From Mitsuokella sp047974105 (GTDB taxonomy: Bacteria > Bacillota > Negativicutes > Selenomonadales > Selenomonadaceae), in the NCBI RefSeq assembly GCF_047974105.1, contig NZ_JBHYRS010000005.1:124001-188000 (forward strand): a stretch of DNA of 64,000 nt. Reading direction: 5' to 3'. The position numbers and the translations under genes are program-made. Shown piece by piece: positions 34,389-42,791 of the stretch (the stretch's first letter is position 1; the number at the start of each line of letters is the position of its first letter). The notes under the pieces were generated by a model, which searched no databases, was not told the DNA's origin, and saw only the letters and a program-made list of their open reading frames with translations.

Positions 34389-36767
34389 TTATTCAGCGCC
34401 TACGATGGCTTTGGCGAGCTTTACGGCTTTGACGCCGTCGGCGGCGTAGGCATCGGCGCCGCAGGTGTCGGCGTAGTCCTGGGTGACGGCGGCACCGCCA
34501 ATCATGACTTTGGCGCGGGCTCCGGCTTTGTGGAGCTTGTCGATGACCTTGTCAATCTGCGGCATGGTCGTCGTCATGAGGGCGGCGAGGCCGACGATGT
34601 CGGCATTCTGCTTTAAGGCAGCATCGACAATCGTATCAGCTTCGACGTCTTTGCCGAGGTCGATGACTTTGAAGCCGGAATTGGCGAGCAGGGCACCGGT
34701 GATGTTCTTGCCGAGGTCATGGACATCGCCCTTGACGGTCGCGATGACGAAAGTGCCCTTGTCAGCTTCAGCGCTGGCAGGGATGAGCTCTTTGAGTTTA
34801 TTGAAGGCTGCGCGCATGGTCTCGGCAGACAAAAGGACCTGCGGCAGGAACATGCGGCCGGAACCGAAGTCCTCGCCGATTTCTGTCATGGCGGCGGTCA
34901 GGCCTTTTTCCGTGATTTCGTTGCCTGTCTTGCCTTCCTTTAAAGCCTGTACGACGAGGTCGACGATGATGTCTTTTTCTCCTTCGATGACAGCTTGTTT
35001 GATGGCATCGAGGACGGGCAGTTCCGTTGTTTTCATGACGGCCGCTTTTTTCGGCACGGCCAGATTGGTCTCGTCCTGACTGAAGGCGAGGCCGCAGGGG
35101 TCGTGGCCGAGGAGAGCGGCACTGGCTTTGAGGGCCTTCTGCATGGATTCATCATACGGATTCATGATGGGCGCGTCGAGACCGGCCGCAAGGCACATCG
35201 CAAAGAAGGTGCTGTTGATGAGCGGACGGTTCGGCAGGCCAAAGGAGATATTGGAAAGCCCCATGGTCGAAGGATAGCCGAGGTGCTCGCGGTAGAGCTG
35301 CAGGGTCTTCAGGACCTCGCGGCAGGCATTCTTATCGGCGGAAACGGTCATGACGAGGGCATCGAGCAGGAAATCGCCGTCGTCGAGACCCTGTTCTTTG
35401 GCCTTTTCGATGATGTATGTTACGGCCTGCAGGCGTTCTTCTGCTGTTTTTGGGACGCCTGCATCGACAATCGGCAGACAGAGGATGGCCGCACCGTATT
35501 TCTTAGCAAGGGGCAGGAATTTTTCGATGCGGTCTTTTTCGGCTGTGACGGAGTTGATGAGGGCACGGCCAGGATAGGCTCGAAGACCAGCTTCGAGAGC
35601 TTCAGGGTCGCTCGTGTCGATAACGAGCGGGGCATCGGTAAGCTGGGCAATCTCGGTTACAGCTTGTTTCATGGCCTTCGTGGCGTCAATACCGGCGACA
35701 CCCATGTTGACGTCAAGGAGTCTTGCTCCGGCCTTGACCTGATTGACGGCTTCTTTTTTGACGGACAGCAGGGAGCCTTCGCGGATTTCCGCGGCGAGTT
35801 TTTTGCGGCCCGTCGGATTGATGCGTTCGCCAATCAGCACGGTCGGCAGCTCTTTATCGACGCAGACGGATTTGCTGCGGCTCGCAAGCCACAGACGTTT
35901 TGGCTGTTTGGGGCGTTCCGGTTCTTTTGCGTCTTTGAGGGCTGCGGCCACGGCCTTGATATGGGCCGGTGTCGTGCCGCAGCAGCCGCCGATGTACGTG
36001 GCGCCGGCAGCGAGCAGCTTCGGGGCCCAGCTGCCGAAATCCTCTGGTCCCATGGGAAAATGCGTTACGCCGTCGACGAGCTGCGGCATGCCGGCGTTTG
36101 GCTGCACGCTTATCGGGCAGCTGCAGTTTTCGGCGAGAATCTTGACAATCGGTACGAGCTGCTCCGGTCCAAGCGAGCAGTTGACGCCGATGATGTCCGC
36201 GCCCATATGGGAGAGGATGATAGCGGCCGACTGCGGGTCCGTGCCCGTAACCGTGCGGCCATCGTCGCTGTAGGTCAGCTGGCAGATGACGGGAATTTTT
36301 GGTGCTGCTTCCTTGGCTGCGAGCAGGGCAGCGCGCATTTCCTGAATATCGATGCAGGTCTCGATGATGAAGAAGTCGACGCCGGCTTTGGCGAGGGCTG
36401 AGGCCTGTTCCTTGAAGCAGGCATAGGCATCCTCAAAGTCGAGATCGCCGAGCGGGCTGATGAAACGGCCTGTCGGTCCCATGGAGCCGGCGACTTTGGC
36501 ACGCGTGCCGGCGGCCTTTTTGGCAATGCGGACAGCGGCGGTATTGAGTTCTTCGACGCGGTCCTCAAGGCCGTAGTGGTCGAGTTTGAGGCGGCTCGCG
36601 CCGAAGGTATTCGTCTCGATGATGGTTGCGCCGGCTTCGATATACGCTTCGTGTATATGCTGGACGACTTCAGGGTGGTCGATGTTCATGAGCTCGGGGC
36701 AGCCGCCCGGCTCAAGGCCGCCGGCCTGCAGCATGGTGCCCATGGCACCGTCAAAAATATGAATCAT
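34389..36767 (-). CDS. metH: cobalamin-dependent methionine synthase without activation domain
   Basis: A 792-residue protein with three modules: homocysteine methyltransferase (1-285, with zinc Cys in GVNCS and IGGCCGTTP), pterin-binding (about 310-580, LIGERINPTGRKKL, LDVNMG) and B12-binding (about 600-792, with the His ligand in GDVHDLGKNI). E. coli MetH is about 1,220 residues; the AdoMet-binding activation domain is missing and is encoded separately just upstream. ATG 36767 follows GAAGGAG; a longer in-frame start at 36788 overlaps that site. Confidence 0.94.
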   Translation of the reverse strand: MIHIFDGAMGTMLQAGGLEPGGCPELMNIDHPEVVQHIHEAYIEAGATIIETNTFGASRLKLDHYGLEDRVEELNTAAVRIAKKAAGTRAKVAGSMGPTGRFISPLGDLDFEDAYACFKEQASALAKAGVDFFIIETCIDIQEMRAALLAAKEAAPKIPVICQLTYSDDGRTVTGTDPQSAAIILSHMGADIIGVNCSLGPEQLVPIVKILAENCSCPISVQPNAGMPQLVDGVTHFPMGPEDFGSWAPKLLAAGATYIGGCCGTTPAHIKAVAAALKDAKEPERPKQPKRLWLASRSKSVCVDKELPTVLIGERINPTGRKKLAAEIREGSLLSVKKEAVNQVKAGARLLDVNMGVAGIDATKAMKQAVTEIAQLTDAPLVIDTSDPEALEAGLRAYPGRALINSVTAEKDRIEKFLPLAKKYGAAILCLPIVDAGVPKTAEERLQAVTYIIEKAKEQGLDDGDFLLDALVMTVSADKNACREVLKTLQLYREHLGYPSTMGLSNISFGLPNRPLINSTFFAMCLAAGLDAPIMNPYDESMQKALKASAALLGHDPCGLAFSQDETNLAVPKKAAVMKTTELPVLDAIKQAVIEGEKDIIVDLVVQALKEGKTGNEITEKGLTAAMTEIGEDFGSGRMFLPQVLLSAETMRAAFNKLKELIPASAEADKGTFVIATVKGDVHDLGKNITGALLANSGFKVIDLGKDVEADTIVDAALKQNADIVGLAALMTTTMPQIDKVIDKLHKAGARAKVMIGGAAVTQDYADTCGADAYAADGVKAVKLAKAIVGAE

Positions 36768-36880
36768 GGCAAAAACTCCTTCAGGCATTTCGTAATATCA
36801 AGCTCAAAGATATCAAATTATATATACATATTAATTTAGTATGAATTAGATGTCAATATGCTTTGTTTTTTCTCAGCAGG

Positions 36881-37564
36881 TCATTTCAGAGGCTTGCGTG
36901 AGGGGCAGTCGACTTTATCGCAGGCCGCACAGCCGTTGGGGGAGTGCTGAAGGCTTTCTGTGCCCTTGACTTCCTTATATAAGCCGATGATGGCCGTGAC
37001 ACTCTTGCGCGGCACGAGCATTTTTGATTCAGACAGCGAGATGCCGATGGTCTCACATTTTGTCGTGCGGATGAGCTCGGGCTGCTGTTCGAGCGGCCAG
37101 TCGCCATAGCCAGGACTGAAACGCCAGCGCATGCCGTAGCCCTGTGCGGCCATTTTCGGCTTGATGGCTTTTTCCATGCCGTCGGCCAGCTGTTCGACCG
37201 CGGTCGTCGCAGCCGCGTCTAAAAGGACGCTCGAGGCATATTCGCCATCGGCAAAGCGCTTGGTGACCATCTCTTCGATGCCATCGCCAACGGTGACGGC
37301 CAAGAGGATGACCTTATCGCAGCCGGCGAGGTGTTTGCCGATTTTCTTACCCTCGATATGGAAGGGCGGCTCTGCTTTGACAATCTGGTTTTCGCAGTCG
37401 TAATCGTAGAGCTGCCAGATGCCGCGGGGCTCGGCTAAGAGGCGGGCATCCTGGCAGGCCTCTTCAATCAGGCGCTCATCGAAGTTCTTGGCACGCATGA
37501 GACCGGCATAACGGCGCGTCTCTTTGGGGTCAATCTGCAGAAGCGGTGCATTGTAAACAGGCAT
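36881..37564 (-). CDS. separate MetH reactivation (AdoMet-binding) domain protein
   Basis: A 227-residue protein with the activation-domain fold signatures RRYAGLMRAKN, RWRFSPGYGDWPLEQQPEL (the R-x-S-P-G-Y-G AdoMet-binding motif) and SESKMLVPRKSVTAIIG. It ends with CAACDKVDCPSR, a small cysteine cluster seen in stand-alone versions such as Thermotoga TM0269. It should help reductive methylation of inactive cob(II)alamin on MetH. It is transcribed just before metH, 113 bp upstream. ATG 37564 follows AAGGAGG. Confidence 0.85.
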   Translation of the reverse strand: MPVYNAPLLQIDPKETRRYAGLMRAKNFDERLIEEACQDARLLAEPRGIWQLYDYDCENQIVKAEPPFHIEGKKIGKHLAGCDKVILLAVTVGDGIEEMVTKRFADGEYASSVLLDAAATTAVEQLADGMEKAIKPKMAAQGYGMRWRFSPGYGDWPLEQQPELIRTTKCETIGISLSESKMLVPRKSVTAIIGLYKEVKGTESLQHSPNGCAACDKVDCPSRKPLK

Positions 37565-37593
37565 ATCGTTGACCTCCTTGTAAAAATTTAAAA

Positions 37594-37609
37594 TGTTTCA
37601 CGTGAAACA
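37594..37609. other. parS: parS site 4
   Basis: Perfect TGTTTCACGTGAAACA in the divergent gap between the MetH-reactivation gene and parA, 30 bp before the reactivation start codon and within its transcript leader. Confidence 0.95.
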
Positions 37610-37682
37610 ATGGCATTTTTCACGATTTCATATTATGATATAAGGAAACGAGCAGTCAGTGCGAGTCTGACGCTTACGTAAA

Positions 37683-37726
37683 TGTTACAATGTAACAATT
37701 ATACTGATTCTGGCAGGCTTTTACAA
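37683..37726 (-). promoter_or_regulatory. promoter of reactivase-metH with a perfect 15-bp operator
   Basis: Minus strand TTGTAA (37721-37726), 17-bp spacer, TATAAT (37698-37703). Abutting the -10 is the perfect dyad TGTTACAATGTAACA (37683-37697), suited to a repressor. The regulator is not identified. Confidence 0.65.
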
Positions 37727-37743
37727 GGAATTCTGTGTGATTG

Positions 37744-37772
37744 TTTACATGATGGGCATACATAGTTATACT
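37744..37772 (+). promoter_or_regulatory. promoter of parAB
   Basis: TTTACA (37744-37749) and TATACT (37767-37772), 17-bp spacer, about 37 bp before the parA start. Confidence 0.65.
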
Positions 37773-37808
37773 GAAGGTTGAATCAATCTAAAGAAAGTGG
37801 TGAAGTTC

Positions 37809-38570
37809 GTGGCAAAGATTATTGCGGTAGCCAATCAGAAGGGCGGGGTCGGCAAGACGACGACATCGGTGAATCTCACGGCCTGTCTGGCAGCGAAGGG
37901 GAAAAAGGTCCTGCTCGTTGACTGCGACCCGCAGGGCAATGCCTCGAGTGGTTATGGCATTGATAAATCTGCACTCGATACGACCATCTATCAGGTCATC
38001 ATCAATGGCGCCGATGTGCATGACGCCATCGTCAAGACGGAGTTTGGCGTCGATGTACTGCCGGCCAATATCGAGCTGGCCGGTGCGGAAGTGGAACTGG
38101 TCGCGGCAATTTCGCGTGAGACGCGCCTGAAACGCGCTCTCGAACCGGTTGTTGAGACGTACGATTATATCCTCATCGACTGCCCGCCGTCGCTGGGGCT
38201 CTTGACGCTCAATTCGCTGGCCACCGCGGATTCGGTGCTCATGCCGATTCAGTGCGAATTCTATGCGCTGGAAGGTGTATCCCAGCTCATGAATACGATT
38301 GAGCTCGTGCGCACCAATCTCAATCCTCATCTTGAGGTAGAGGGCGTGCTCATGACGATGTATGATGGCCGCACGCGCCTGGCTGAGCAGGTCGTGGCTG
38401 AGGTCCGCGAGAATTTTGGCAGTCTCGTCTATCAGACGATGATTCCGCGCACGGTACGTCTCAGCGAGGCCCCGTCTTACGGCGAGCCTATCCTTTATTA
38501 CGACAAGCGTTCCAAGGGCGCGGACACGTACATGAAACTGGCAGAAGAGGTGATGGCTCATGGCAAGTAA
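37809..38570 (+). CDS. parA: chromosome-partitioning ATPase ParA/Soj
   Basis: A 253-residue ParA: MAKIIAVANQKGGVGKTTTS with the deviant Walker A and signature lysine, LLVDCDPQGNAS and DYILIDCPPSLGLLT. I chose GTG 37809, giving the usual 253-residue Soj length; GTG codons at 37797 and 37800 are alternatives. It works with ParB-parS in origin segregation and may regulate DnaA, as Soj does in B. subtilis. Overlaps parB by 11 bp. Confidence 0.95.
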   Translation: MAKIIAVANQKGGVGKTTTSVNLTACLAAKGKKVLLVDCDPQGNASSGYGIDKSALDTTIYQVIINGADVHDAIVKTEFGVDVLPANIELAGAEVELVAAISRETRLKRALEPVVETYDYILIDCPPSLGLLTLNSLATADSVLMPIQCEFYALEGVSQLMNTIELVRTNLNPHLEVEGVLMTMYDGRTRLAEQVVAEVRENFGSLVYQTMIPRTVRLSEAPSYGEPILYYDKRSKGADTYMKLAEEVMAHGK

Positions 38571-39501
38571 GGCTCATGGGGGTCTCGGCAAGGGGCTCGG
38601 GGCTCTTTTGAAGAACCGCGAGATTACGCCGGCCAAAGACCAGGTGCAGGAAATCCCTGCAGCGGAGATTCAGGCCAACCGCTACCAGCCGCGGCAGAAT
38701 TTTGACGAAAGTGCCCTGCAGGATCTTGCCGAATCCATTAAGCAGTATGGCATCCTGCAGCCGCTCATCGTGCGCCGCCTGCCGGAGAAAGGCTATGAAC
38801 TCATCGCCGGCGAGCGCCGTCTGCGCGCTGCCCGTCAGGCAGGACTTGAAAAAGTACCCGCACTTGTGAGAGAATATAACGATGCCGAAATCAGCGAGAT
38901 TGCCCTCATCGAGAACATCCAGCGCGAGAATCTCAATATTATTGAAGAGGCAGAGGCTTATGCCTTCCTCATGAAGAATTTTGACTTGACGCAGGATATG
39001 CTCGCCAAGAAGGTCGGCCGCAGCCGTCCGCATATCGCCAATTCCCTGCGCCTTTTGGACCTTGCCGAAGGCATTCAGGATATGCTGGTGGCAGGTGATA
39101 TGCACATGGGGCAGGCACGGCCGCTGCTGGCACTCAAAGATAAAGAGCTGCAGCTTGAAGCTGCTGATTATATCTTTGAACAGCATCTTTCCTCGCGTCA
39201 GGCAGAGGACCTCGTGCATAAGCTGCTCGAAAATCCGGCTTATCTGCAGCAATTGGCAGATAAAGATGCAAAGAAGGCCAAGCAGCAGGAGACTGGGCCG
39301 GCCGATGCTTTTTATCAGGAAGCGGAGAACCGTCTCCATGAATTCTTCGGCACGAAGGTCAACATCCGCTCCGGCAAAAAGAAAAGCCGCATCGAAATTG
39401 AGTTCTACTCAGAAGATGACCTTGAGCGGCTGCTCGAGCTGCTGGCAAAATCCCGTCAGGCAGAGGGAAATACCGCTGCGCCGGATCATTTTACCGTTTG
39501 A
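38560..39501 (+). CDS. parB: chromosome-partitioning protein ParB/Spo0J
   Basis: A 313-residue ParB. The N-terminal GLGKGLGALL peptide that stimulates ParA, the CTPase motif GERRLRAAR, ENIQRENLN, the helix-turn-helix (LTQDMLAKKVGRSRPHIANSLRLL in part) and a C-terminal dimerisation domain (RIEIEFYSEDDLERLLELL in part) are visible. It recognises the six parS palindromes in this window, one of which lies 10 bp after its stop codon. Confidence 0.96.
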   Translation: MASKAHGGLGKGLGALLKNREITPAKDQVQEIPAAEIQANRYQPRQNFDESALQDLAESIKQYGILQPLIVRRLPEKGYELIAGERRLRAARQAGLEKVPALVREYNDAEISEIALIENIQRENLNIIEEAEAYAFLMKNFDLTQDMLAKKVGRSRPHIANSLRLLDLAEGIQDMLVAGDMHMGQARPLLALKDKELQLEAADYIFEQHLSSRQAEDLVHKLLENPAYLQQLADKDAKKAKQQETGPADAFYQEAENRLHEFFGTKVNIRSGKKKSRIEIEFYSEDDLERLLELLAKSRQAEGNTAAPDHFTV

Positions 39502-39510
39502 ATCCCGTAA

Positions 39511-39526
39511 TGTTTCACGTGAAACA
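39511..39526. other. parS: parS site 5
   Basis: Perfect TGTTTCACGTGAAACA, extended by one A/T on each side, in the parB-DUF4446 gap. Confidence 0.95.
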
Positions 39527-39563
39527 TTTTATTTGATTTATTCTAAGGAGCATTCAATAGACA

Positions 39564-40082
39564 ATGGATATTCAGGAAATCACGAAACTTGCCCTAAACA
39601 ATATTGTTGTGATCGTCGGCGTGCTCGGCGTCATTGCCGTCATTCTGCTGGCCCTTCTCATCAATCTTTATATGAAGGTCAGCTACATGAAGAAGCGCTA
39701 TCGCAAGATGATGACGGGCGCGGACGGGGCGAACCTTGAGCGCATGCTCATCGGGCACCTCAATGAGATTCAGAACGTTTCCGATGAGAACGCCGCCATC
39801 AAGCAGGAAAATGAGCGCCTCGATGACCTCCTGAAGCTGGCCATCACGCGTGTCGGTGTTGTGCGCTTCCGCGCTTTTGATGATATGGGCAGTGACCTGA
39901 GTTATGCCGTTGCCCTGCTTGACTCCTACAACGATGGTGTCATACTCACGAGCATTTTTGGCCGCGAGGATTCGCGCAGCTATGTCAAGCCGGTCGAGAA
40001 GGGCCAGTCGACTTACACGCTGATGCCCGAAGAGCAGCAGGCTCTTGACGAGGCGATGCACAAGGGCTCGGCGCAGGCATAA
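39564..40082 (+). CDS. DUF4446 membrane-anchored protein
   Basis: A 172-residue protein with one N-terminal membrane helix (about 13-36), a coiled-coil segment (about 65-95) and the DUF4446 core VGVVRFRAFDDMGSDLSYAVALLDSYNDGVILTSIFGREDS (in part: VRFRAFDDMGSDLSYAVALL). DUF4446 genes commonly follow parB in Firmicutes. Function unknown; the anchor and coiled coil suggest a membrane-attached partner. It probably shares the parAB transcript. Confidence 0.8.
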   Translation: MDIQEITKLALNNIVVIVGVLGVIAVILLALLINLYMKVSYMKKRYRKMMTGADGANLERMLIGHLNEIQNVSDENAAIKQENERLDDLLKLAITRVGVVRFRAFDDMGSDLSYAVALLDSYNDGVILTSIFGREDSRSYVKPVEKGQSTYTLMPEEQQALDEAMHKGSAQA

Positions 40083-40099
40083 TCTTTATGAAATAGGCT

Positions 40100-40146
40100 T
40101 TGAATTGCGGTAAACCATATGCTATAATAGGCGTAGGTTTACCGCA
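40100..40146 (+). promoter_or_regulatory. promoter of the M23 peptidase gene with flanking dyad
   Basis: TTGAAT (40100-40105), 17-bp spacer, TATAAT (40123-40128). The arms TGCGGTAAACC (40106-40116) and GGTTTACCGCA (40136-40146) are perfect inverse complements, 30 bp centre to centre, on either side of the -10. This looks like an operator, or a 5' RNA stem if transcription started further upstream. Confidence 0.72.
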
Positions 40147-40259
40147 TTATTGTATTTAAAGGCAGTTTTCATCCAGGGAGTGTATGATTTCCGTGGATTA
40201 TTTTTTTGCTTTGCAATTTGCTTGGACGTTTGCACGTTTAGAGTTTGGAGGTTTCATTT

Positions 40260-41432
40260 TTGGCTAAGAATGAAGAACAGAAGGCAGCGAAGGGATCTTC
40301 AGAGCCGGAACAGGCAGAAGTGACGGATAAGACGACAGTCATGCCGCCCGTGGTACTGCCAGAGGAGAAAAAGCCGGAGGAAGATGCTGCTGCAGAGAAA
40401 ACGGCAGAGCAGTCTGAGGACAATCCGGACGACGAGGGCAAGAAAGATAAAAAGGATAAGAAAAAAAAGAAGCAGACCATCTACACGATTAAGCTGATTC
40501 CCGATGATGACGGGGACACGAAGAGCATCCGTCTGCCTGCGCGCGTGCTGAAGTTCGGCATTGCGTCCGTAGCAGCCGGTGCCCTGCTGTTCGTCGGTGC
40601 GTTCAGCTATTCGGTCTACAGCACATTTGCCAATCAGAGCGGCGCGTCAGAAATCCGCGAACTGCGTCAGGTCAACAACATCCAGCAGGAACAGCTGTTG
40701 CAGCTTTCCAAGAAGGCCAATGCCCTGCAGGATGAGATTGACCAGCTCACACAGCTCGAAAACGACCTGCGCCGCATGTCCGGGGCATCGCCCGCGCAGG
40801 ACTCTCAGGATGATGGCAGCGGCGACGGTCAGGGTGCCGTAAGCGGCCAGCATGACGGTCAGGGCGGCCCGTATCCGCAGGCGCCGAGCCTTGATAACGT
40901 CAGTGAGACGCTCGACAATGTTGAAAAAAGTATCCAGAAGCGCCGTGAGTCGCTTTTAGCCCTGCAGCAGGAGCTCAAGGCTCAGCAGGAAGAAATGGGC
41001 CTGCCAAATGGTGCTGTTTCCCTGCCGGGCTCGCTCGTTGGCTCGAGCGTCTCTGTGACGACGCCGACTGGCTGGCCGGCACGCGGTGAAGTCAGCTCGC
41101 CGTACGGCCTGCGCTGGAACGGTTTTGATTTCCATCCGGGCATCGATATCGCCAACGACATGGGCACGCCAATCGTTGCCACGGCCGACGGCACGGTCGT
41201 CACGGCCGGCTGGAATTCCGGCGGTTACGGCAACATGGTCGATATTGACCATGGCAATGGCATCATGACGCGTTATGGCCACGCCATGCAGGTCGTTGTC
41301 AGCGTCGGCCAGCATGTCCGCCGCGGCCAGATTATTGCCTATATGGGCAGCACCGGTTTCTCGACTGGCCCGCACGTCCACTATGAAGTCCGTGTCAATG
41401 GCCAGACGGTCAACCCAATCAGTTATCTCTGA
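40260..41432 (+). CDS. membrane-anchored M23 (LytM) peptidase with coiled coil
   Basis: A 390-residue protein. A long charged cytoplasmic N terminus (1-88, Lys/Glu-rich), one membrane helix (about 97-118), a coiled-coil region (about 128-250 with a Gly/Gln/Asp-rich break) and a C-terminal M23 domain. The zinc/catalytic residues appear in FHPGIDIAN, YGNMVDIDHGNG and TGPHVHYEVR. The family cleaves peptidoglycan cross-links or, when degenerate, activates amidases; the active-site set here is complete. Start TTG 40260, with GGAGG 8 bp upstream. Confidence 0.88.
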   Translation: MAKNEEQKAAKGSSEPEQAEVTDKTTVMPPVVLPEEKKPEEDAAAEKTAEQSEDNPDDEGKKDKKDKKKKKQTIYTIKLIPDDDGDTKSIRLPARVLKFGIASVAAGALLFVGAFSYSVYSTFANQSGASEIRELRQVNNIQQEQLLQLSKKANALQDEIDQLTQLENDLRRMSGASPAQDSQDDGSGDGQGAVSGQHDGQGGPYPQAPSLDNVSETLDNVEKSIQKRRESLLALQQELKAQQEEMGLPNGAVSLPGSLVGSSVSVTTPTGWPARGEVSSPYGLRWNGFDFHPGIDIANDMGTPIVATADGTVVTAGWNSGGYGNMVDIDHGNGIMTRYGHAMQVVVSVGQHVRRGQIIAYMGSTGFSTGPHVHYEVRVNGQTVNPISYL

Positions 41433-41460
41433 TATTGATTTCCTATATATAAGGAAAAGA

Positions 41461-41504
41461 AAATCCATGCAAACGCATTGTTTCGTGTTTGCGTGGATTT
41501 TTTT
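41461..41504 (+). terminator. terminator of the M23 peptidase gene
   Basis: AAATCCATGCAAAC (41461-41474) and GTTTGCGTGGATTT (41487-41500) pair with one G-T, followed by TTTT. Confidence 0.85.
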
Positions 41505-41563
41505 ATTGTTGCAGCCGCATTTTCGATGAAATATTTTAGAAAGTGGTGGTATTCATGTATACA

Positions 41564-41605
41564 TGTTAAGTTATGGTTGACATGTCAAGTATACATTTTT
41601 ATAAT
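41564..41605 (+). promoter_or_regulatory. consensus promoter and palindrome array of the glutamate synthase operon
   Basis: TTGACA (41577-41582), 17-bp spacer, TATAAT (41600-41605), all consensus. CATGTATACATG (41564-41575) and TTGACATGTCAA (41577-41588) are perfect 12-bp palindromes side by side, the second covering the -35; GTATAC recurs in the spacer. The long leader to the start codon (41606-41684) contains TTACGTAA and is otherwise AT-rich. Confidence 0.75.
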
Positions 41606-41684
41606 AGAAGTTACGTAACGCTGTATGCATTACATAGATACATTTGTGTATTAAATAGTATGTAGGATAGAAGGAGAGACCGCC

Positions 41685-42791
41685 ATGTGTCGGATAGGTT
41701 CCATCAAGAGCAAAGTACCCATTCAGCCCTCCAAGGCACTGCATCTCATGCTTCCGCAGCAGGAAGGTCATGATAACTCAGGTTTCGCCATGGTCATGCA
41801 GGACCTGTACGGAATCTTTTCCAATTATAAGGATAAACCGCTGTTATCGCTTGCCTGCACGCAGCGTGGTGCTCAGCTTGTTGAAGAGTACATGGATACG
41901 CATAACTTCGTACAGCTGGCCGAGTGGATTCCGGTGCCGGACAAACGCCCGGGACTTGATATTCAGGCTATGCCATATTACATCTTCCGCAATTACGATT
42001 ATCCGGAAGATGCGGAGCATATGACGAAAGAGCAGAAGGAAGACCTGCTGCTCGATACGCGCCTGGCACTGCGCAAGCTGCTCGAAAAAGAAAATGCCGG
42101 TTTTGTTTATTCGTTCTGGCCGGATGTGCTGACGCTCAAGGAAATCGGCGACCCGCGCGATATTGCCACGTATTTCCATCTCTGGGATGACAATGGCTGT
42201 CTCGTAGCAAAATCCATCGTTGCCCAGTGCCGTCAGAACACGAACTACGATATCGTCCGCTATGCGGCCCATCCGTTCTTCCTGCAGGGCTATACGCTCT
42301 GTGCAAACGGCGAGAATACCTTCTATACAAAGAACAAGGAATTCCAGAAATCCCTGCACCGCGGCTACATCGGCTTTGAGTCCGATTCGCAGTGCTTCCT
42401 CAATACCCTCCATTACGTTCATCACGAGCTCAAATGGCCGCTGACGTATTACAAGCACGTCATCACGCCGCTGCCGTTTGAAGAAATCGAGAAACGTCCG
42501 GATAAGGATGTGCTTATTGCCATCCGCCAGAGCCTGGCGAACCTCGAAATCAACGGCCCGAACACGATCATCGGCGTCCTGCCGGACAAGAAGATGATCA
42601 CGTGCTGTGATTCCAAGAAGCTGCGTCCTGTTGTCGTAGGACGCACGGATGACATGGTCGCCATTTCGTCCGAGGTCTGCGGCCTCAATGAAATCATGCC
42701 GGACCGTGATGAGACAAAGGATATCTACCCGAATGAACGCGAAATCGTTGTCATCGACAACGACCTGGAGGTACAGAGATGGAAGCAGTAA
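41685..42791 (+). CDS. glutamate synthase glutamine amidotransferase subunit
   Basis: A 368-residue Ntn-type class II glutamine amidotransferase. Cys2 in MCRIGSIKSK is the expected nucleophile, and DNSGFAMVMQD matches the GATase-2 glutamine-binding region. It is the separated N-terminal domain of large GOGAT subunits, similar to the archaeal arrangement. Its ammonia would be passed to the FMN subunit encoded next, whose start overlaps this gene by 13 bp. Confidence 0.87.
   Translation: MCRIGSIKSKVPIQPSKALHLMLPQQEGHDNSGFAMVMQDLYGIFSNYKDKPLLSLACTQRGAQLVEEYMDTHNFVQLAEWIPVPDKRPGLDIQAMPYYIFRNYDYPEDAEHMTKEQKEDLLLDTRLALRKLLEKENAGFVYSFWPDVLTLKEIGDPRDIATYFHLWDDNGCLVAKSIVAQCRQNTNYDIVRYAAHPFFLQGYTLCANGENTFYTKNKEFQKSLHRGYIGFESDSQCFLNTLHYVHHELKWPLTYYKHVITPLPFEEIEKRPDKDVLIAIRQSLANLEINGPNTIIGVLPDKKMITCCDSKKLRPVVVGRTDDMVAISSEVCGLNEIMPDRDETKDIYPNEREIVVIDNDLEVQRWKQ

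Noticed and set aside
37683..37697. GlnR/TnrA site
   Set aside because: TGTTACAATGTAACA has 5 bp between TGTNA and TNACA where GlnR/TnrA sites need 7.
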